A stretch of DNA of 15,240 bases, taken from NCBI RefSeq assembly GCF_003788695.1, contig NZ_RARA01000027.1, positions 65,214-80,453 of the forward strand, given 5' to 3'. The stretch comes from Candidatus Cardinium hertigii. GTDB taxonomy: Bacteria; Bacteroidota; Bacteroidia; Cytophagales_A; Amoebophilaceae. The notes beneath the pieces were generated by a model. That model saw nothing but the letters and a program-made list of their open reading frames with translations, did no database searches and was not told the origin of the DNA. Numbering within the stretch: position 1 is the stretch's first letter; every line of letters begins with the position of its first letter. The translations under genes and the position numbers were made by a program. This document shows, one piece after another, positions 1 to 5,804 of this stretch.

Positions 1-380
1 TTTGCTGCAAGTTTCGAAAAAATAAAACTTAAAAGCGAACAGCTACCAGGATTATTTTTAGTGATAGCCACTATTTCCCTAAAGGTATCTGGTTCTAATA
101 GGTTTTTATTTTCAGGCCCTAGCTCCTTTAAGAATTGAAGTAATGTTTCTTTGCCCCATACATTGGATATATGCGCTAAATCTTCGTAATCTTTTGGTCT
201 AAATCCTCCTATTTGATCGAGTATCTTTTTGGGATCGCATATGGTCATCTGTACACCTCCTGTAGGTGGTGGTGTATGGGATAGACTATTACGTTTGCCC
301 GCCTCCATTTGTAGTGTTTGCTGTTGACAACCGCTTAAACTTAACAGGATAAAAGTAAAAATAGGGACTAAGTGAAACAT
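1..380 (-). CDS. 5' part of a lipoprotein gene, paralogue of the 708-aa lipoprotein at 1742-3868
   Basis: This is the N-terminal part (about 126 residues) of a gene that continues beyond the left edge. The start codon is the ATG at 380-378. The first residues form a short hydrophobic signal peptide ending in a lipobox LSGC, so the protein should be exported and lipidated at Cys18. Over the whole visible length it aligns without gaps to the start of the lipoprotein at 1742-3868. I count eight base differences, of which six change the residue (Y3H, G5V, Y70H, A79T, F81L and V104A relative to the other copy) and two are silent. The frame is open throughout, so this copy may be functional. The function is unknown and no domain family is recognised. 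Whether the rest of the gene is intact cannot be seen here. Confidence 0.8.
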   Translation of the reverse strand, partial: MFHLVPIFTFILLSLSGCQQQTLQMEAGKRNSLSHTPPPTGGVQMTICDPKKILDQIGGFRPKDYEDLAHISNVWGKETLLQFLKELGPENKNLLEPDTFREIVAITKNNPGSCSLLSFIFSKLAA

Positions 381-528
381 ATTATTTTCATTTTATAGGA
401 TTTATATTTTTTATCGTATAAGTCTGAACGGCCTCATATTGTTTATCGGGTGCTGAAAAAACAAACGCTTTTTTTAGCTGACCCCAATGTAACAAATAAA
501 AATGTAAATTTAAAATCTTTAACATAAT
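1..528. repeat. Long direct repeat, copy A (partner at 3489-4016)
   Basis: Positions 1-528 match 3489-4016 almost base for base. I count about ten substitutions and two single-base indels: a G in the G run near 397, and a T in the T run near 475. The block contains the first 380 bases of a lipoprotein gene and 148 bases upstream, so the presumed promoter region was copied with the gene. Homology stops abruptly after the shared string AACATAAT at 521-528, which is exactly where the truncated symporter remnant begins. The left limit lies outside the window, so the real duplicated block is longer. Confidence 0.95.
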
Positions 529-785
529 TATGCAATAGCGAGAGATGTAATAGATAGATTTACAATAACACCCTGTTTAAATACTGAGGCTGCGTCACTA
601 AATAAACTACCGGCTCCAATATCAGTAGCTAGATAAGTTAGTACCAACGTAACGGTACTATGCTGTTTATGCGCAATGGCATAGGAGTGGATCGTTTGTT
701 TACCCCTCCCTGCAAAAAGTCCTAGCATTAAAGTAACCAGTAGAAAAACATATACAATGCTATTGTCTATAGCTAAAGGTGACAT
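528..785 (-). pseudogene. Truncated N-terminus of a sodium/solute symporter (SSF/SLC5 family)
   Basis: This 85-residue reading frame starts at the ATG at 785-783. It holds a first membrane helix, a short polar stretch ending in SYAIA, and a second membrane segment. It lines up with the start of the symporter domain in the large fusion at 10199: both have a leading ID, a hydrophobic helix ending in GL, a basic loop with HSYAIA or QHYAVG, and a later QG before the next hydrophobic run. A full SSF protein has about 13 helices and over 450 residues, so more than 80 percent is missing. The stop codon (528-530) spans the junction with the duplicated block, so the rest was lost at that rearrangement. 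Whether the short product is made is unknown. Confidence 0.75.
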
Positions 786-892
786 GCCTATTCTTATTAT
801 TCAATTAGTAAAATACTATGCAAAAGAGTATATTTATAGTGATACTTATCTTTAAACTAAGTAAATTTTTTTAAAATATAATAACCATAACA

Positions 893-1507
893 ATGACTTT
901 TTGGTATACTATTAATGGTATCTCAGGTACGCCTAGGCAGGAGATCGCTGGCTTTGTAGCAGCTTACTTTGAAAAAAAAGGAAAACAAGTACAGACTATA
1001 TCAGATCCGAAAGGATCCATTTATGGGGAACTGGCCAACAAGATTATTGTAGACTACAAGGTAGTGGTTTCAGCTTTTACAGAAGCTTTGCTCTATCTTA
1101 CTTGTAGCAAGGAAGTATTTGATAAAGTGGATTGGGAGAATTATGTTGTTTCTAGAGGCTCTTTTTTAGAAACTTTTGGTTATCGGAATCAATTATCCGA
1201 TTGGATCTTGGAAGATGCTAAGCAGATTTTCTTTTTGTTTATAAAACATATTAACAATAACTATCCTATTCTTTCCATTGTATTAACGGAAAACTATGCA
1301 ACAGCAGCACAACGTGCTGGGGAACATTTTGAGTATCAAGGAGAAAAAGAAAAATATATTGAAGATTCCAATCGATTTTTACGCATTAAAGAACACCCGA
1401 TCGTTCAAGAAGTAGGTATGAAATTAATTAATGTTGAATTTAATAGTAGAGATCCTTGGCAAGTATTTAAAAAAGAAATAGAACCTATGCTAAATAATTC
1501 GGATTGA
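893..1507 (+). CDS. Thymidylate-kinase-like protein with degenerate nucleotide-binding motifs
   Basis: This 204-residue protein has the usual length and overall layout of bacterial dTMP kinase, which phosphorylates dTMP to dTDP. A beta strand leads to a P-loop position (residues 9-16), then a helix with FEKKGKQV, a DPKGS segment (38-42) where the family has REPGG, a strand with SRG (87-89) where the family has DR(Y/H/F), and a strand followed by AAQRAGEH (138-145) near the LID region. The Walker A loop reads GISGTPRQ instead of G-x-x-G-x-G-K-[ST], so the essential Gly, Lys and Ser/Thr are all replaced. The conserved Arg of REPGG and the Asp of the DR motif are also lost. The frame is intact, so this looks like a pseudoenzyme or a slowly decaying paralogue, not an active kinase. 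The start ATG at 893 is the first possible one and has no clear ribosome binding site. The gene is convergent with the lipoprotein gene that follows. Confidence 0.7.
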   Translation: MTFWYTINGISGTPRQEIAGFVAAYFEKKGKQVQTISDPKGSIYGELANKIIVDYKVVVSAFTEALLYLTCSKEVFDKVDWENYVVSRGSFLETFGYRNQLSDWILEDAKQIFFLFIKHINNNYPILSIVLTENYATAAQRAGEHFEYQGEKEKYIEDSNRFLRIKEHPIVQEVGMKLINVEFNSRDPWQVFKKEIEPMLNNSD

Positions 1508-1674
1508 AAAAATCTGTCCACCTACCTTAAAGCAATTGTTCAATACATATGTGCTTTATAAAAGTACTGTTAATAAACTTTAAAAACAAAACGTTAAAAA
1601 TTACTTTTTGGGTAAAATATAAAATAAATAGATCATCGGGTTCTTTTTATTCTGAATTTCAGCACCCTGCCACA

Positions 1675-1736
1675 CCACTGAACGGATACTTCTTTAGAGC
1701 TAGTAACCGATTTAAGCCACTCCACTGAACGGATAC
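1675..1736. repeat. Two 15-bp direct repeats containing TGAACGGATAC
   Basis: CCACTGAACGGATAC occurs at 1675-1689 and again at 1722-1736, 47 bases apart, just downstream of the 708-aa lipoprotein gene. The core TGAACGGATAC recurs at 4231-4241, and TGAACGGA at 4129-4136, beside the small mobile element downstream of the flippase-like gene. All copies have the same orientation, and both sites lie 3' of minus-strand genes. They may be the ends of lost insertion sequences or a dispersed intergenic repeat. The rest of the convergent spacer 1508-1741 shows nothing I can name. Confidence 0.6.
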
Positions 1737-1741
1737 CTCCT

Positions 1742-3868
1742 TTAATGCCTGTAATTTTGCAATATGGTATCCAGCTGATCTTCCGTAAGTGATCGTGTAT
1801 TATTACCTACAAGGTCTTGTAGATCCTTCTGTATCTTCATTAGCCTTTGATAATCTGACCTTAGTAAAATTTCATATTCTTTCTCATTAAATCCACTAAT
1901 TAGATATACGTTTGTAATAGCGACTAGTATAGACAACCGTTCATTGTCTAATTTTAATAATGATACACCCTTGTCTTTCGCGTGGATGAGTGGATACCGC
2001 CGCAATAATGTTATTATGTTCTTGAGATGATCAGATAACGTTTGCAATGATTGGTCTTTCTTGATTAGAAATTGCTCTATATACGTATTGGCTAATCGAG
2101 TAAGAACATTAACATTACCACTAAAATCTAATGCTAACCTAATCTCTTCTTTTGCGTCTTTATATTGCTTTATAACAGACTCTAAATGAATAAAATCTTT
2201 TTTATCTAATTGCATCAATGCTTCCAATGCCTGCTGTTGGAAGGAGAATATATCTAGCATGCCCTTTATGGTCACCCAATGCTGATTTTTTAATACTTCA
2301 AATGTCTCTTGCGTGATGGCACAGCTATTTAGAATACGTTTTTCTAATATAGACCAACACGCCTCATTTAATTTTAGTAATGATGCAAATTGCTCTTGTG
2401 GGATAACATATGTTTTTAGTATATGTTGCATGGTAGGACTTACTAATCGACTTACTAAATCATGTTCGCATGAAGTCCAACCTAGATCTATGAGCTCATC
2501 TAATAGATCTATAGTAAGCACACCAGAATCAAACAATACATCTTTAATTTCAGCCAGTTTATTAAACTGATCCATACAATTAAAAGCTATAATTGTACCA
2601 TTCTCTGTAGCTTGATATATATATAGTGCTGGATACATCAATCTCGTAAAGGACCTTTCTGTAAGTAATCTTACCATCCAAGCTTCTTGTAACAGTGCAA
2701 AGAACGGTTGTGATACAGCTACTGGTTTACGATTCAGCAATTGTGTAAATGCCAAGAGTATATTTGGTGGTAGTGATAATAAAGATGGATTATTTTTATA
2801 AATTGTTGTAATAGCATACAATGGCGTACATGCTAAGTGAGAAGGATGCATATCCAGTGTATTCCATATTTCTATAAGTTGTTCCTTATTTTTAATATCA
2901 ACAACGGAATCAAAAGTTCCTTGATTCAGGATATTCCAATTAGCAAATAAACTTAACAGGTATCTTACTTCGTTCCATCTATCTGGTTGCGCCATAAGAT
3001 TATTAAAATTACTTATAGTCAGTAAATTCGATTCAATGAGCTTATCAAAGCATAAACAAAGTACCTCTAACGAATGGGCAGGCGCATGGTCCAGCAATTG
3101 TGTAAATTGCCAGAGTATATTTGGGAATAATAAAGATGGATTATTTTGATAAATTTTTGTAACAGCATACAATGGCGTACATGCTAAGTGATAAGGATGT
3201 ATATGCAATGTCTTCGATACTTCTATAAGTTGTTCCTTATTTTCAATATCAACAACGGAATCAAAAGTTCCTTGATTCAGGATATTCCAATTAGCAAATA
3301 AACTTAACAGGTCGCATGCTTGGTCCCATCTATCTGGTTGTGCCATAAGCTTATTAAAATTGCTTATAGTCAGTAAATTCGATTCAATGAGCTTATCAAA
3401 GCATAAACAAGGTGCCTCTAACGAATGGGCACACGCAATGGCTTTCATCAACTTTTTAAAGTGTATATGCGTGGCAAATCCGTCCATATTTGCTGCAAGT
3501 TTCGAAAAAATAAAACTTAAAAGCGAACAGCTACCAGGATTATTTTTAGTAATAACCACTATTTCCCTAAAGGTGTCTGGTTCTAATAGGTTTTTATTTT
3601 CAGGCCCTAGCTCCTTTAAGAATTGAAATAATGCTTCTTTGCCCCATACATTGGATATATACGCTAAATCTTCGTAATCTTTTGGTCTAAATCCTCCTAT
3701 TTGATCGAGTATCTTTTTGGGATCGCATATGGTCATCTGTACACCTCCTGTAGGTGGTGGTGTATGGGATAGACTATTACGTTTGCCCGCCTCCATTTGT
3801 AGTGTTTGCTGTTGACAACCGCTTAAACTTAACAGGATAAAAGTAAAAATAGGGCCTAAGTAAAACAT
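1742..3868 (-). CDS. Predicted lipoprotein of 708 aa with an internal tandem duplication, function unknown
   Basis: The N-terminus is a classical lipoprotein signal: a hydrophobic run after a short start, then LSGC with Cys18 as the lipidation site. A Pro/Gly-rich linker (about residues 34-43) follows. The remainder looks like a succession of amphipathic helices. Residues about 147-259 and 264-379 are two closely similar units sharing LCLCFDKLIESNLLTISNFN, LMAQPDRW, LLSLFANWNILNQGTF, HLACTPLYA and NNPSLL. This suggests an alpha-solenoid-like scaffold exposed on an envelope membrane, which is an inference since no named domain is recognised. The first 126 residues are nearly identical to the partial gene at 1-380, so this belongs to a recently expanded family. 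The start ATG at 3868 is fixed by the lipoprotein signal; no Shine-Dalgarno sequence is visible. An effector or surface-structure role in a host-associated bacterium is possible but not shown. Confidence 0.8.
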   Translation of the reverse strand: MFYLGPIFTFILLSLSGCQQQTLQMEAGKRNSLSHTPPPTGGVQMTICDPKKILDQIGGFRPKDYEDLAYISNVWGKEALFQFLKELGPENKNLLEPDTFREIVVITKNNPGSCSLLSFIFSKLAANMDGFATHIHFKKLMKAIACAHSLEAPCLCFDKLIESNLLTISNFNKLMAQPDRWDQACDLLSLFANWNILNQGTFDSVVDIENKEQLIEVSKTLHIHPYHLACTPLYAVTKIYQNNPSLLFPNILWQFTQLLDHAPAHSLEVLCLCFDKLIESNLLTISNFNNLMAQPDRWNEVRYLLSLFANWNILNQGTFDSVVDIKNKEQLIEIWNTLDMHPSHLACTPLYAITTIYKNNPSLLSLPPNILLAFTQLLNRKPVAVSQPFFALLQEAWMVRLLTERSFTRLMYPALYIYQATENGTIIAFNCMDQFNKLAEIKDVLFDSGVLTIDLLDELIDLGWTSCEHDLVSRLVSPTMQHILKTYVIPQEQFASLLKLNEACWSILEKRILNSCAITQETFEVLKNQHWVTIKGMLDIFSFQQQALEALMQLDKKDFIHLESVIKQYKDAKEEIRLALDFSGNVNVLTRLANTYIEQFLIKKDQSLQTLSDHLKNIITLLRRYPLIHAKDKGVSLLKLDNERLSILVAITNVYLISGFNEKEYEILLRSDYQRLMKIQKDLQDLVGNNTRSLTEDQLDTILQNYRH
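2732..3430 (-). repeat. Tandem duplication inside the lipoprotein gene (351-bp period)
   Basis: Two adjacent units, about 3080-3430 and 2732-3079, are highly similar at both DNA and protein level and stay in frame. The second unit has a two-codon insertion (SLPPNIL against FPNIL). A stretch of more than 45 bases near 3014-3060 recurs unchanged about 351 bases away at 3365-3411. The high DNA similarity means the duplication is recent or kept uniform by gene conversion. Changes are concentrated between the conserved blocks, for example DQACD against NEVRY after the RW motif. Confidence 0.9.
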
Positions 3869-4016
3869 ATTATTTTCATTTTATAGGGATTTATATTTTT
3901 TATCGTATAAGTCTGAACGGCCTCATATTGTTTATCGGATGCTGAAAAAACAAACGCTTTTTTAGCTGACCCCAATATAACAAATAAAAATGTAAATTTA
4001 AAATCTTTAACATAAT
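3489..4016. repeat. Long direct repeat, copy B (partner at 1-528)
   Basis: This is the second copy of the block at 1-528. It covers the first 380 coding bases of the 708-aa lipoprotein gene and the 148 bases upstream of it (3869-4016), which must contain that gene's promoter. I see no good TAnnTTTG box there. Near-identity of the noncoding part as well as the coding part supports a recent segmental duplication over independent conservation. Confidence 0.95.
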
Positions 4017-4329
4017 ATTGAATAACTATGATTGCTTTTTAAGACAGTAACTTTTTTGATCAAGCAAAAAAAGCAGCAAGTAATTTAGTAATGAAATAAT
4101 TAAATTAAAAACATTTCTTCCACGTAAGTGAACGGACAATGGCGTCAACTTAAGGCAATTTATGATTAGCCTACACTCCTATTCTACTTGGTTATCAATA
4201 ACAGCTAAACCTTAAGTTGACGCCATTGAGTGAACGGATACGGCTAAAAAACCTAAAAAAAAGCATATCGGATACGATACAAGGGTATGGATTATGAAAA
4301 ATAGAGGTTTGGCAAGAGATCTATTATGG
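4017..4329. other. Intergenic region with a mobile-element relic
   Basis: These 313 bases separate the lipoprotein promoter region from the end of the flippase-like gene. The left part (4017-4126) is plain AT-rich sequence with no recognisable gene or RNA. The middle is occupied by the MITE-like element at 4127-4238. The right part (4239-4329) shows no ORF of note. No tRNA or obvious intrinsic terminator was seen. Confidence 0.6.
4127..4238. mobile_element. 92-bp MITE-like element with 19-bp perfect inverted ends and 10-bp target duplication
   Basis: The ends CAATGGCGTCAACTTAAGG (4137-4155) and CCTTAAGTTGACGCCATTG (4210-4228) are perfect reverse complements. They are flanked outside by identical 10-bp direct repeats AGTGAACGGA (4127-4136 and 4229-4238), the classic footprint of a transposition event. 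The 54-bp interior has no coding capacity, so the element depends on a transposase elsewhere. From memory, the inner part of the ends, TCAACTTAAG, resembles the ends of IS4-family elements of the IS231 group, which also make target duplications of about 10-12 bp and are known to have small non-autonomous relatives. The family assignment is tentative; the element structure is directly visible. The inverted repeat could also act as a transcript-stabilising or terminating stem downstream of the flippase-like gene. Confidence 0.75.
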
Positions 4330-5400
4330 TTATAGTTCTGAAACAGATTTGTGTAAGCTTATACTTTTGCTATATACCCTTCGAATCCATTTAGGAAGGA
4401 AAATAGCCCCTAAGGTCAGGTAAAGATAATACGTACATACCCGCCATAACACTGCTATCATCAAGGTATAATCACCCAACGTAGGTTCAAAAAATTGTTG
4501 AAACAAAAATTCTGCAATCCCACTGCCACCTGGAGAGACAGGAACCAGCATCAATGACCACATGACCACTTGCTTTCCAAAAATAGCCAAGTGTTCACTA
4601 AAAGAAACAGCACTATAACTATAAGCAGCAATGAGACAATTAAGAAAAGCATACCGAACCACCCAGGTTAGCATGGTACAAAACAAAATTTTACTCCAAA
4701 AAAGCATACTACGTCCCCTAAACTCATTTGACGTAGTGATAATATCCTTACTCAACTGATAGGCAGAGCGACGCCATCTTTTCAAAAAAGTTATACTGGT
4801 CACACGCATTAAAATCCACTTTAATAGTTTTGGATTTATAAAAACACCAATGGCTATAATCAAGGAATAGATCAAAAGCATCATGTAGCTTATAAAAAAA
4901 ATGGTCTTTACGGTACCACTGAATTCATCTGCCATAGCAAAAAAAGATTCATATGCCCCCCAAAAACCACGTAACCCAGCTAAAAGAAAAAATATATTAT
5001 CCATAATCCCATTCACAATAACATAGGAAAGAGATCTTCCCAGCGAGAGGCCTTCTTTGGAAAAGATAAAAATAGCCACTACCCCCCCCCCTACTACTGA
5101 TGGCGTTACAGCAGAAGCAAACTCCCAAAGAATGGCAATATAAAAGCAGCTAGTCCAGCTTAAGGAGCTGTTACTAAGAATACGCAACCTGAAAATATGG
5201 CCTACCTCTCGTAAAACAATACACAAAAGAGCTATGCACCAATAATTCCAATTGGGTTCACTTAATAATGCAACGGTTGCCCTCGATATTTTACCGGATT
5301 TATAAAACAAAAATCCCGTAATGGCTAATCCACATAGAACGGGTAACCATATTTTTTTAATATTTAACGTTTTAAGTGCTTCTGGAGCATCGGGTTGCAT
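4330..5400 (-). CDS. Flippase-like integral membrane protein (LPG synthase transmembrane / UPF0104 type)
   Basis: This 356-residue polytopic protein has about eight predicted membrane helices. It carries the marks of the lysylphosphatidylglycerol-synthase transmembrane family: a glycine-rich VVGGGVVAIF loop, the EGLSLGRSLSYVIVNGIMDN segment, and the PVSPGGSGIAEF motif near the C-terminus (family pattern P-x-P-G-G-x-G-x-x-E). Members move or help modify lipids or lipid-linked sugars in the cytoplasmic membrane; the substrate here cannot be read from sequence. The catalytic C-terminal domain of true MprF is absent, which is normal for this subgroup. The gene lies 42 bases after gatC on the same strand and probably shares its transcript. 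It contains a run of ten G on the coding strand (5082-5091) within the VVGGGV segment; the frame is open at this length. Confidence 0.75.
   Translation of the reverse strand: MQPDAPEALKTLNIKKIWLPVLCGLAITGFLFYKSGKISRATVALLSEPNWNYWCIALLCIVLREVGHIFRLRILSNSSLSWTSCFYIAILWEFASAVTPSVVGGGVVAIFIFSKEGLSLGRSLSYVIVNGIMDNIFFLLAGLRGFWGAYESFFAMADEFSGTVKTIFFISYMMLLIYSLIIAIGVFINPKLLKWILMRVTSITFLKRWRRSAYQLSKDIITTSNEFRGRSMLFWSKILFCTMLTWVVRYAFLNCLIAAYSYSAVSFSEHLAIFGKQVVMWSLMLVPVSPGGSGIAEFLFQQFFEPTLGDYTLMIAVLWRVCTYYLYLTLGAIFLPKWIRRVYSKSISLHKSVSEL
5082..5091. repeat. G10 homopolymer (C10 on + strand) in the flippase-like gene
   Basis: Ten consecutive C on the plus strand encode the three Gly codons and the first base of the next Val codon in the VVGGGVV segment. 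In an AT-rich genome such a tract is conspicuous and prone to slippage. A change by one base would shift the frame early in the protein (about residue 107) and abolish it. Confidence 0.9.
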
Positions 5401-5442
5401 CTGACTATGGTTTTAAATTGGATGGGGTATATGTATTTACGC

Positions 5443-5733
5443 CTACCCCTTTACAGAAGGAACCCTAAAATAATTTGAATCACTACTGGGCGCAAGCGCT
5501 AACGCTTCGTCATGCGACAGGGTATTTAATACAACATCTGGACGTAAACGCGTAGCTTCCAATACAACAGATGGTTCTAGCACCACATTATTATCAATAT
5601 CCAGTTCATCTAGCTGTTCTACCCAAGCTACTATTTCATTTAAATCATGAAGCATAGCATCTCGCTCATGAAGGGGTAATTCAAGGCGACACAGATAAGC
5701 TAGCTTATCTAAAAGATCATTATCGATTATCAT
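5443..5733 (-). CDS. gatC: Aspartyl/glutamyl-tRNA amidotransferase subunit C
   Basis: GatC is the small subunit of the GatCAB enzyme, which converts misacylated Glu-tRNA(Gln) or Asp-tRNA(Asn) to the correct amide form and stabilises GatA. The 96-residue product has the family layout: N-terminal LLDKLAYLCRLEL, a central helix ending in VAWVEQLDELD, then the extended tail LRPDVV and FRVPSVKG, which matches the usual C-terminal F-x-V-P-x-V. I place the start at the ATG at 5733; the reading frame can be extended two codons to a TTG, but the ATG fits the family better. gatA and gatB are not in the window; scattered gat genes are common. The gene lies about 70 bases after lnt and 42 before the flippase-like gene, all on one strand. 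Confidence 0.92.
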   Translation of the reverse strand: MIIDNDLLDKLAYLCRLELPLHERDAMLHDLNEIVAWVEQLDELDIDNNVVLEPSVVLEATRLRPDVVLNTLSHDEALALAPSSDSNYFRVPSVKG

Positions 5734-5736
5734 AAA

Positions 5737-5768
5737 CAAAGGTAAAAAAACCTTAAACAGGGTACAAA
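5737..5768 (-). promoter_or_regulatory. Possible Bacteroidetes-type promoter for gatC
   Basis: On the minus strand, TTTG (5768-5765) is followed after 20 bases by TACCTTTG (5744-5737). This fits the Bacteroidetes housekeeping promoter (TTTG at about -33, TAnnTTTG at about -7). The -7 box ends only three bases before the gatC ATG, so the transcript would start at or almost at the start codon and be leaderless. The match may be chance in AT-rich DNA, but both boxes and the spacing agree. Confidence 0.4.
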
Positions 5769-5804
5769 GTTAATTTATAAATTAAAGAGAACAAAATTTT
5801 ATGT

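Noticed and set aside
1508..1741. Searched the direct repeats for a CRISPR array
   Set aside because: Only two 15-bp copies with one 32-bp interval and no cas gene; too few and too short for an array.
2313..2570. Plus-strand frames of 85-88 codons within the lipoprotein gene (also at 3360-3626)
   Set aside because: Both are antisense to a well-supported lipoprotein gene and resemble nothing known; the second is partly repeated only because the gene is duplicated.
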